Source: CG2-30-40-21 sp043806395
GTDB lineage: Bacteria > UBA9089 > CG2-30-40-21
DNA length: 24,294 nt
Assembly (NCBI GenBank): GCA_043806395.1
Contig: JAZDHC010000180.1
Location: forward strand, 1-24,294
Direction: 5' to 3'
Made by a program: the position numbers and the translations under genes. Under the pieces are notes generated by a model, which ran no database searches, was not told the DNA's origin, and worked only from the letters and a program-made list of their open reading frames with translations. Below are positions 8,947 to 21,100 of this stretch, in pieces (within the stretch, counting starts at the first letter, position 1; each line of letters opens with the position of its first letter).

Positions 8947-8960
8947 TTTTGGAAAAATTC

Positions 8961-8995
8961 GTTGTCGTTTCCCGTGCGGGAGTGGAGATTGAAAC
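8961..8995 (+). CRISPR. Solitary CRISPR-type repeat in the leader of protein B
   Basis: A 32-35 bp sequence beginning GTTGTCGTTT, with the central palindrome TCCCGTGCGGGA (8970-8981) and ending ATTGAAAC (8988-8995). The short GC-rich hairpin plus ATTGAAAC 3' end is the hallmark of class 1 (type I/III) CRISPR repeats. No second copy was seen within spacer distance on either side, and no cas gene is in the window. It reads in the same direction as the promoter at 8877 and giant gene B. It could be the last repeat of a lost array, a repeat carried in by recombination, or a crRNA-like regulatory element. Recognition is by pattern only. Confidence 0.55.
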
Positions 8996-9104
8996 AAATA
9001 CGCAAATCTGTATCATGCTTCGATGCACTTGTCTTGTAATTCAGTATCGTCAACAATAGTAAAAATAAAAAAAATAAAAAACTGGGGAAAATAAATCAAT
9101 TTTT

Positions 9105-9110
9105 AGGAGG
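9105..9110 (+). promoter_or_regulatory. Ribosome binding site of protein B
   Basis: AGGAGG lies six bases before ATG 9117. This is a consensus site that fixes the start of the 4,207-aa protein, ahead of a typical signal peptide. Confidence 0.85.
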
Positions 9111-9116
9111 TTTCAC

Positions 9117-12100
9117 ATGAAGACATTTTTGTCTGGATTAGTGGTGGCTATAGGTATCTTTTGGGGTATGAATGCTGAGGCTTTGGACTATGCTAAGTGG
9201 GCAGGCTATGATTATCCAGCACCAGGGGCTGTGCTGTCGATGGCTGAGGGTGATGTGGATGGTGATGGGAAGAATGAGATAGTGGCTGTCAGTTTTGAGG
9301 GCGATGAGAAAATATCTGCTCCGGCTATGGCTCCTCGATTAGCTGCACCAGGTAGCGTAACTGTTACTCCTGACATATTCTATCCAGCCAATGGTACTAA
9401 AATCACCTTTGGTAATTTACCCTCACAGGCAATAATTGTGATTTATAATGAGTTTGAGAATAAGGTGCGTGAGATATGGACAGGAAACACAACTACTGAA
9501 TGGAATGTCCGCAATAATAATGGAGATATATGCCCATCAGGTACTTATAAATATATTGTGATTAATCGACAGTCACCGGACCAAAAGGCTGAGGGGTTTT
9601 TTACCATAAAGAATGTTCAGGATAAAAAAGGGGGGTTGATTGTCCGCATACTGAAGGTTGGCCAGGATAACTCACACCAACTCCTTGATGAATTAAAGGT
9701 TCGGGTAGATGGTATACCCATTATAAATTTAGTGGTTAAGGATGTTGATAAAGACGGCAGGGATGAGATAACCTTTTCTGCTATGTATGATACAAAAACA
9801 CCAATGGGAGTAAGTACATCCTATGTGAATTGGGAATCAATCTGGACAGGGCGTGTTTATGTTTATGGATATGACGGAAGTAAATTAATCCAAAAATACC
9901 AGAGTCCAAATCTGCTTGGTAAGGAAGAGATTATGCTTGGGCTGGAAGTTGCTGATAGTGATGGTGATGGGAAGAATGAGATTATTGCTGGTATAACCAG
10001 TCTAAACAGGAAAAACGCAGATAATACAGGTGATAATTTTGAGCTGTTAGGGGATTATATTGACCAACACAAGTATTTAGCCGCAGCTAATCTGATGCAT
10101 TCTGGACTAATAAAGGGTCCACTTCTGGAATCAAGTATTACTAAAATAAAGTGCAACGGCAGCAGTTTTGATGCCCCTACATCTTATCCTTCTGGTCCAG
10201 GTCTGCTTTATAATATTACCACTGGCAATCTTGACACAGATGCAGGGGATGAGGTAGTTGCTAATGTAACTGATTTGAATTATAAGAATGTAAATAAATT
10301 CATTGAGGATTTAGCTTGGGAGATTGCCCGGGCTGATAAAGAGACAAAACTAACTGCTCCTTCACTTCAGGCTGATGCATCATCTTCAGATTCAGAATCA
10401 AAATCCATGATTAAGTCTCTGTCCCCGGCTATCTCACAGGTATTAGAAACTGAGGAATTTGGTTTGCTTTTTCCTGATGCACAGATAGCTAAGATTGCTG
10501 TTAGTCTGCTTGGTCAGTCTCTGGTTGGAAATGAGAAAAAACCTGCACAGGCACCACAAAAGCTGGCAGCGGCTCCTTCTGACTATTGGGATACAGGTCA
10601 TCCATGGTATGACAATGAGGCAAGTCAGGAGTTAATAAGCCGAACCGAAGAGACTCTTATCCCTGAAGGAACAAAATTTCCTGAGATACCTGATTCTCTT
10701 TTAGAGGGACAGTTAAGATTGTTAAATTGGAATGGTTCAGGATATGAGATAAAGGAATCTTCTCAGCGGGTAGGATTCTTTAGCCAGAATACAGTTATTA
10801 CCAAAAACAAGGAGATTGTGGTTAAGGCAGTTGAATCCAAGCCGATTCATGCTGAAAACCTTCTTAATTCTATCATGAGTAATCTGGTCAGGGTAGAGGA
10901 GGTAACAAGAGACCGCTGGGTTAATCCCTATAGTGGTGAGAAATGGACACATCATGATGAGTCCTTTGATATCAAGCATATCCCCCAGTTGACCGGTGAT
11001 TTCTTGGTGAGCAAGGTTTATAAGTTTGATGCCAATCTCAATCGTCTCTGGTCAAGCCCTGGCTTTGGTGCATTTAACTTGGATATGAAACTGAAAGACT
11101 TAGATGGTAATGGCGATGAGGAGATAATCACTGCCTCTGGTAAGCTGGATTATACTAAGGTAAATACTATTCTTAGCCACTTAGATAATCAGTTTCAGCT
11201 ATCTAAGCAATATGAGAATGCAGGTAAGGGGGATGATTTTGAGGTTTCACCACCAACCTTGCCTTCTGATATCCTTGCTGCAAAGATTCAGGTTTATGGC
11301 TCAAGCGGTACTGAACTCTGGAATTCTAATGTTATAGGTATGTTTATTTCTGGAATAGATGTATTGGGCAATATAAACGGTAAGGAAGAGATTGCGGTAG
11401 GTATAAATGAGATGGCTAATATCAATGTCATCAATAATTATATTGCGAAATGGCAGAATGCGGTTCAAGATGTTCTGCCAAAAAGGCAATCCTGGCGGGC
11501 AGGGTCTTTTACTACATTTATGAATGAGTTGTTGCCAAATATTGAACAGTATAATAATTGGGCGGTGCAATGGTGTAAGAATGAGCGTCAGTGGGGGTAT
11601 GGAAACAATGGCTATTATGGCCCAATAAACCCACAAAGGCCAGATATATCCTATCCATCTTATTCCCAACAGCCGGATGTTATTGAGCCTGCTGAACCAT
11701 CAGATGATGAGATAAACAGCATCATCGCCTCTAAGGTGCAAGTCTACAAGTGGGGAACAAGCAGTATGTCGCTTTCATGGCAGAGTCCATCCTTTGGCCA
11801 TTTGCTGACAGATTTAATTACCACAAATGTTGACGGCACAGCAACCCCTTATCTGGCTGGCAAGGAAATAGCTGCAGCAGGGATAGATCTCTCTCCTCTG
11901 TTTGATGAAGAAGAGCCAAAGACTACGATACATGTATTCAGGTCGCCCATTTCTTCCGGGATAGGAACTGTTACGGTGAAGATACTCAATCTGATAGGTG
12001 AACCACTTTCAGGTGCTTTAGTTGAGGTAGGCAAAGGCATACAAATTCTTGAAATTCTTGGGACAGGTACTACCTCAGCAGAGGGTATCTATTCTATTAC

Positions 12101-15100
12101 AGGAGATTTTTCCTTTGAATCGACATATACCATTAAGGCATCTTGTGGTCAGTATCTTGCTACAAGATCTGTTACTCTCTGGCCACTACAGAATAATTAC
12201 CATGTCCTTAAACTTGATTATATAAACTACAGCCAATGGGTCAATATCAATGGCACAACTACAGCTGCTATCCCTGTTAAAGGGACAGTGACCATTGCCT
12301 GTAATACTTATGGGACAGGAACCAGAGTAAATCTTTATATTTATCATGATGAAGGCACAATTGGGTTTTTAGATGCAGAGGATCATCTACTGGATATCTT
12401 AGGGATACAGGATAATTCACATATTGATGAGAGTAATCAATCCAAGGAGATTCAATGGAGCCAATTTTTGTTAAATGATGCTCAATTTATTGGTAATTTC
12501 ATTGTTCAGGCAATAGATTTAACCACTGGTATTTCTGCTTATGCAAGGGTGACGGCTACACAGACAGATTCATCCCTGTCAATTTCTGGTAAGGTAATAG
12601 TTGATGGAATCCCGGCTAAGAATGCAGTTGTTTTTGTAAAAGGAGGCAATTCAGATTCACCAGAGCAGGCTGTATTTACCGATACCAATGGTGCTTATAC
12701 CATCTCTGTTATCTCGGGTGTTTATAGGATAAAAGCATCTAAAAAAATAGATTATATGTGTGATTCTGAGAAAATGATTTATGTGGGTACAAATAGTGTT
12801 TCAAATCTTGACTTTTCCTTAAACACAGCAGGATTTCAGTCTATTTCTGGTCGGGTAACTACACAAGACGAGCAACCAATAGCAGGGGCAAAGGTATGGG
12901 TAGAAAATCATGAATCAAACAATGAAGAAAATACAACGGTTGTGACTACAGTTACCAATAACAATGGTTCATACACCCTTTATCTTATTAAGTCTAATCA
13001 GTCGCAAGATTATAATTACATAAAAGCAGGAAAGTCTGGCTATGAGATGTCGCAGAGATATGTATCTAACCTGTCTGCTTCAAATATTGATTTTACTCTG
13101 AATCGATCTCAAGAGATGATAATTGGGACTATCACGGATAATAATGGCAGCCCAATATTAGGGGCAAGGGTAAGGCAACAAAACTTAATCCCAATCCATA
13201 CCAATTGTTATGGTCATTATCTTCTTTTGACTAATAATGGGTATGGTTTTTCAATTGAAGCCCAGAAAAAGGGCTATGCTAAGTCAGGAAAGAATAATAT
13301 TAACTCCGGGGCAACGAATGTCAATATATCCCTGTATCCATATACAGCAACTATTACAGGTAAGATTTATGCCCCTGATGGTACAACCACTATGGGATTT
13401 GTTAAGGTGTCTACCAATTTTTGGGTAGGTAATAGTTATAAGAATGTTTATTCCTATACCAATCCTGATGGCAGTTATGAACTACATGTATTGGGTGGTA
13501 GCAACTATGGGATTTATGCTTCAAAGGAAGGGTATGGTTCAGCGGATAATGGTACAAATGCACCCAATACAGGGGTGAATATGACCCTCCAAAAGGAATA
13601 TTATCCCTCTGTTTCTGGAACCATTAGCTATGCCGGGACAAAGACAGGCATGATTTATATCCAATTGTTTAATTCCCAAGACTTTTCTGGTCAGCCAGCC
13701 TATCAAAAGGTCATTAATCGGATAGGTGATTATATGGTATCCAATATCTATAATTCTGGCACTTTTTCTGCAATGGCATTTTTGGATATAAACGGGGATG
13801 GACAAAAAACATCTGGTGAGCCAGCTGGTATTTATCCTGACCCAATTATAAGCAGTTATAATGTTTCTGTGACTAATGCAAACATTGTTCTTACAGATCC
13901 TGGTACAATTATTGGTACCATTTCCTATTCAGGCACGAAGACAGGGACGGCGTTCGTTATGTATTCTACGGATCCATCCTTTGATAATGATCCAAAAGCA
14001 GGGGCAACACTTACTATTACTGGTGCAGGAAGCTATTCATTTACCAGTAGTCTTCCAGTTGGAACATATTATATTGCCTGCTGGTTTGATGCTGAGTCGC
14101 CCTATGGAAAGGAATCAGATGGTCCAAGTGGTGGCGATGTTTTAGGCATTCATGGTGGCACTATTACAATGTTTGAAGGTGAGGTTGAGGTTACTGGCAC
14201 ACCTACACCAGTGATTGTAAAGACAGGCTCTGTTACGGCGGGTGTAAGTTTTAACCTTAATTATGTTGTTCCGTCACTTCCACGAATTCCTATGCCTACG
14301 GCTACAATCAATGTGGATGGGATAGATACAGACTGGACAGGAATACAGCCGGCAGGAACTGATACGACAGGTGACAACATCGCTCCAGGGACTGGCACGA
14401 TACTTCCGGGTTCAGACCTTAAGGCAATGTATATTGCTCAGGATGGTAAGAATCTATGCCTGCGACTGGATATATACGGCACAGCTAATACGATGTTCCA
14501 GAATTATAATAGCGATCCAAACAAAGCCGGTAGATACCAATTCCATATAAACACCAATGCAGATGTTTATAATAACATTGAGGTGAGTGTTGTTTATAGT
14601 GAAAAAGACAATAGGTGGGCAATTCAAGCATGGGATAGGAATAACCAGCAAAATATCTCTGCATTACAACAACAGGGTACAGTAGCTGTGCAGGGTGGTA
14701 TTATAGAGTTGGCATTGCCGTTAGATGTTCTGCATTACCCAGCAGAGTTGACCATAAGAACTGAAGCATCTTACTGGCTAAATGGTAAGGGGGGTACGCT
14801 TGACCGTATAGGAGGAGTTATTGCCTATCAGCCTCTATTTGCAATGGTAGATCTTAAGATTAATGGCACAACCTCAGCTACGGTTACGGCTGGTGGTGCA
14901 TTTACTTTAACTTGTAATTCTTCATCTGGTCGCAGGGTAGATTTTCATCTCTTCCATGATCAAGGGGTGTCAGGTGCCCTTGAACCAACATACCCTGGCG
15001 TGCCTTGCGATATTTTTGAGATAGATAACTCAAATAGTGATGAGAATAAAACTGCAGGACAGATTCAAAGAACCGTAATGGCTTTTGGTGGTTCACCGGT

Positions 15101-18100
15101 TGTTGCAGGTAAATTTATCCTGCAGGCAGTGGATGTGACTTCAGGGGCTGTATCACAAGCATCGATTGATTTCACCCCGCAAACCTTTGGCCAGTCAATT
15201 TCAGGTGTTGTAACACTTGATGGAAGTCCAGCCGCTAATTTGATTGTGCAAGCAAGAAGCGGCTCAGAAGTACCGGAGTTTGTGGCAATTACTGATACTA
15301 ACGGTCAGTACATCCTTTGTTTACCTGCCGGCAGTTGGATATTGAAGGTATATAAAATTGGCTATCCTTCCTCGGATATTCAGGAGGTTTATGTATCCGC
15401 AGAAGGTATCGTTACAGGGATAAACCTTAGCCTCAATACCACCGGGCTGAGTACAATTGTAGGACAAGTAATGACAGGCAATAAGCCTTTGGCTGGTGTA
15501 ATGGTTCGGGCAGCAAACGAGGACAAAAACAGAGAGGTATGGATGGTAACAGGTACAGGCGGCACTTACACTCTGTATGTAACTCCGAATGAAATATGGA
15601 CCGTAATGGCTGAAAAGAATGGATATAATTCACATCCGCAAGCTATGTCTGTCCATATCCTGCCGGCATCAAATATAAACTTTATGCTTATGCCAAATAC
15701 TGTGCCTATAATTGGTACGGTTACTGGCAGTGGACCGGTAATTGGGGCAAAAATAGAGGGTTGGCGTGATGGCTATAGTCGGGTTGTGGCTCAAACCAAT
15801 TCACAAGGGCAGTATAGCCTTTATGTGTCTGGTGGTTCCAATATGTGGAATATTAATGCTTCAGCACATGGTTCAGCAGAAACAGCAAAAAATGCTTATC
15901 CGGGTGATATGATGATAAACATGAATCTGCAATGGCATAATGGCACCATCTCAGGCAATGTCTATGCCCCGAATGGAACTGGCTTAGGCTTTGCAGAGGT
16001 AGAAGCATCTGGCAGATTTGAATCATCCATAAATGGTTTTTCGATGGCGAGTGATATAGTTAAAGGGCTGACTAACCCAGATGGGACTTATCAATTACCA
16101 GTGGTTAACGGGTTGAGGTATGAAGTAACGGCAAAAAAGCCTAACTATGGATCACCTGCTCCTCAAAGCATCTTAATAGGCAGTGGAACAACACTATCAA
16201 CAGCCACGGTAAATCTTGTCATGCTTGGTGCTGATTTATGGATAGACAAATGGGCAGGAAAAGCTTCTTATGAGGCTGAGCAGGGAACTAATCTTATCTA
16301 TCCAGGGGCTACCATGACCTACCATATTATGTATGGCAACAGGGGCGAAGGGACAGTAGGCAGTGTTACTATTACAGATACTCTGCCTTTGGGTGTAATT
16401 CTGGCTACGGCTACGGCTAATTTCCCACTTACAATTAGCAGCTCTGGCAGCCAGACCGTGCTTACCTACAGGATAGGAACACTTAAGCCTAATGAGGAGG
16501 GACATTTTAAGATAGTTGTCTCTATCCCAGCGGATATGCCAGCTTCCACTACTTTAACTAATGTCACTAATATTACGACACCTGAGTATGAAAAAAACAT
16601 GATCAATAACTACGCTACATGGACAACCCATGTGTTTAAGATGGACTTGTCCATCAGCAAATGGGGACCAAAGAAAATACTTGCTGGAGGGACATTTACC
16701 TATACGATTACCCTGAATAATATTGGTAATATTGATGCCCCGGCCGTAGTGATAACCGATACCCTGCCAACAGGGGTAATTTATGGGACAGATACATTGG
16801 GTGGTGCAAGCGTAACCACAACCGGGACAGGCACAATAATTGTCTGGGAGATAGGCACATTCACGGCTAACAGGCCAAAGTCCTTTGAGTTGAGTGTGAT
16901 AGTTGGTACCAATACCACAGGCACTCTGACTAATACAGTTAATATCACGACCACAGAGAAAGAGTTTACCCTGCTTAATAATTCTTCTACATGGAAAACC
17001 CTTGTTGAAGCACCAATCAGGGATTTAATGATTAAGAAGCAAGGCTTGAGTGTGGTTAAGGCTGGAACAAGGATGCGTTATCAGATAAGTTATGCGAATT
17101 TGGGGAATGTGGCTGTAAAGGATATTGTTATTACGGATAACTTGCCGGCCGGCGTAAGTTATGTTAAGGATACAAGTGGATTTGGGACAGAGACTGTGGG
17201 TACTAATGCGATAAGCTGGGCAGTAGGTAGCCTTGAGCCTAATGAGCGAGGGTATTTTGAGTTGGTGGTTGATGTAAACGCTACCGGAACTTTAGTTAAT
17301 GTTGCTCAGATTTCCGGAACAGGCACAGAGGCTAAACAAGCGACATGGACCACAAATGCAGTCTCAGGCACTGTAGATTTGGTCATTGACAAGAAGTGTC
17401 CCACACAGGTGTTTAGGGGTGGAACCATTTTGTATGCCATTTCCTATGATAATCATGGTAATACAGAGGTAGGGAGTGCTACCATCAGGGATACTTTGCC
17501 TGCAGGATTTGAGTATGCAACCTGTACACTGGGCAGCCCAACAACAATGGCAACTACTTCTGTAGCCACTGTGCTTGAATGGGTTGTGGGAACGATTACG
17601 CCGTGGAGCTATAATTACTTCAATCTCACGGTCAAGGTAAATGCTCTTAGCGGGAAATATGATAATGTGGTTGAGATTAGAGCAATTGAAGATCCTGACC
17701 TTACTAATAATCTCAGCACAGCAACAACTCAGGTTTCTACCCCTGTATATGATTTGATTGTCAGAAAAGGGGGACCATCTGAGGCAACACCAGGTCAACG
17801 GATAAATTACTGGATTAGCTATGGCAATCAAGGAAATATTCAGGCAGATCGCGGGACAATTACAGATACCCTGCCATTGGGAGTAACATATATCTCAAGC
17901 TCACCTTCGGGAAGTGTGACTGGAGCAGGGGTAGAAGGGAATCCTTTCGTTGTTACATGGAGTGGTGCTAATAATGGGGGTTATATTAATCTGATCGTAG
18001 AGGTTGGAACCAATACCCCATCTGCCACCCTGACTAATGTGGTCAAGATTGAGGGTACAAGAACCTCAGGAGGCGTGGATCCACTCTGGAATAATCAGGC

Positions 18101-21100
18101 AACTGTAACGACTACGATAAAGACTCCCATTGTTGATTTGCGAATACGCAAGAGTGGACCAAAGCAAGCAAAACCCGGACAGATTATTACATATACGATT
18201 AGCTATGCTAACTCAGGTAATACACCGGCTACAGCTACTATTACTGATGTTTTGCCTGCTGGTGTAAGTTATATTAGTGATACAAGCAGACTCGGTACTA
18301 CAACTGATGGGAATAAGATTAGCTGGGAGGTAGGCACAGTTACCTCGGGTACTTCCTCAGGCATTATTCAGGGCTTTGAGCTAACTGTATTAGTGGGTAC
18401 AAATACCACCGGGACATTGACTAATGCTGTAAGTATCAGCACCAGCATAGATAATAATCCTGCCAACAATCAGGACACAGCGATTACTTACATTGTTACG
18501 CCTGTGGTTGATTTGAGTATTACCAAGTCAGCACCGGGAGAGGTTGCCCCCGGACAGATGATGGTATATTATATCACCTATCGTAATAAGGGCAACACAG
18601 ATGCAGGGAGTGTAACCATTACCGATGAGCTTCCGGTTGGTGTAACCTATGGTACATCCACCATTGGTACACCCACCATTGATGGAAACAAGCTACTCTG
18701 GTGTCTGGGGACAGTTTCCCCTTCATTATGGCCAAAATCATTTAAGATTACAGTTGCGGTAGGGAACCTACCTTGTGGTACATTGACTAATGTAGTTAAA
18801 ATCAATGATGCAGTGGCTATTGACAACAATCTAAACGATAATCAATCTACCACCACAACTCAAGTAGTTGTACCTGTAAGTGATTTATCAATTCATAAGG
18901 CAGGACCGGCTGAGATCACACCTAATAGTGTAATAATCTACTATATCGGGTATAAGAATAAGGGCAATATAGCGGTTGGGAGTGTGACCATTACTGATAC
19001 CCTGCCTGTAGGTGTAAGCTATCGCAGTGATAACAGTGGACTTAGCACCTCTATTGTTGGTGGTCAGATTGTCTGGCAGATAGGTACACTTACGCCAGGG
19101 GCAGAGGGCAGGTTCAGTGTAAAGGCTTTTGTTGGAGAGATTCAAGGCTCTTCCACCCTGACCAATTCTGTGGAAATCTACTCTCCATCTATTCAAGATG
19201 AGGATACAAGTAACAATGTGGCTTCCTTGAGTTCACATGTTGTTTTACCAGCTACAGACTTGTTGATCAATAAATTTGGACCAAAATCTGTTGTACCCAA
19301 TCAGGAGATAACCTATCGCATAAGCTATGCCAATCTTGGGAATTCTGAGGCAACAAATGTAGAGATTATTGATACCTTGCCTGCTGGGGTATCATATAAA
19401 GGTGATACCTCTGGAATATCTCCACTTCTATTAGTGGATACGGTTATCTGGCAGATACCGTCAATTCCGGCAAATACCTCTAAGTCTTTTGAATTAACCG
19501 TATTTGTTGGAGATGTACCTGCCTCTACTACCCTGACCAATCAGGCTAAGATAACCATTCTGGCTAATGATACCAATTCTGCCAATAATGATGCTAATTG
19601 GCAAACCCTTGTACAGAATAGAAAAGAGGCAGATGTTATGGTTATAAAGCAGGGTAGTGGTGCCAGACCTGGCTGGGATAAGACCGATCATATTACCTAC
19701 AGGAATATAGGTACAGATAGGGCTGAAGAGGTGGTTGTGATTGATTGTCTGCCTGCAGAGGTAACATATCTCTCAAGTAATCCTGTTGGCAATTATGACT
19801 CCACCAATCACTCCTTAACCTGGGATATAGGTAATCTTAATGCTTGCGAGGATGGAGATATTACTGTCTATGTTAATGTAGATGGGAATAAGGTATCACC
19901 GGGTGATAAAATTAAGAATACAGTGAAAATCAGTACGGTATCCTTTGAAAAGAGCTATGAAAACAATGTATTTGTAGAGGAAGAAACAGCCCGTGGGTCA
20001 ATTGATCCAAACGATAAACTGGCAAGCCCAAATCCAAACTCAAGCTCAGACCCAATCCCAGGTGAGGGTTTCTTAAGTGATGTAAGGGATACCAGAGAGA
20101 TTAGCTATAAGATTCGCTTTGAGAATATAGCTGGAAGTTATACGCTTGCAGCAAGAGAGGTAAGAATAATAGATAAGCTGGATGCTAATATGGATTGGGA
20201 TACATTGGAAATGGGCAATGTTGGGATAGGCACAAGGACATATTCGCTGGGCACCTGGTCGTATGGGACAACTTACGGGACAGTAAGCTATAGTTTTGAT
20301 AAAACGACAGGAAGCCTTACCTGGTACTTTATCGGTGATGATTCAAGCCTGCAACCGATTGAATCAGGGTTCCTGCCACCAAATGTAACTAAGCCTGAAG
20401 GGGAAGGATGTGTAAACTATAGTATCAAGGCAAAGGGTACAGCAACATCAGGAACCATTATCAGGAATAAGGCTAATATCAGATTTGATTGGAATCCATG
20501 GATAGAGACGCCAGAGGTATATCATATCCTTGACTTAACCCCACCATCGGCAACCATTACCACATTACCATATTCTACCTCAACTACATTTTTGGTAAGT
20601 TGGTCAGGACAGGATACTGCCGGGGCAACTACAGGGGCAATAAGTGAATACACCGTATATCTTTCAATAGATGGCGGCACTGCTACAGAATATATGAGTG
20701 GTACGGCTACGAGTGCGTACTATTCTGGGCAATATGGTAAAACTTACGCATTTTATGCCATAGCTAAGGACAAGGCAGGCAATGTAGGGATACAATCTGC
20801 ACCAGCTCAAATTAAACTACTTGCTCCTGGAGACATAGAGATAAAGAGGGTAGGACCAAAGGCTATGGGGATAGGTGGTACTGTTACGCTTTATGCTACA
20901 GTTTTGGGAACAGAGACACTTACTACTGCTACTTGGACAATAACCAGTGGGGTTGGCAGCTTATCAACTAATTATGGTACGGCCACCATCTTTACTGCAT
21001 TGCAGATAGGCACGGTAAGTATTAAGGCAGATGATGGAACCAATACAGACACAATAATGCTCATAGTTGGAGATAAGATTAATGCAGGATACACCAAAAC

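Noticed and set aside
8996..9060. Search for a second CRISPR repeat and true spacer after 8995
   Set aside because: No copy of TCCCGTGCGGGA or ATTGAAAC was found within normal spacer distance, so I do not call an array.
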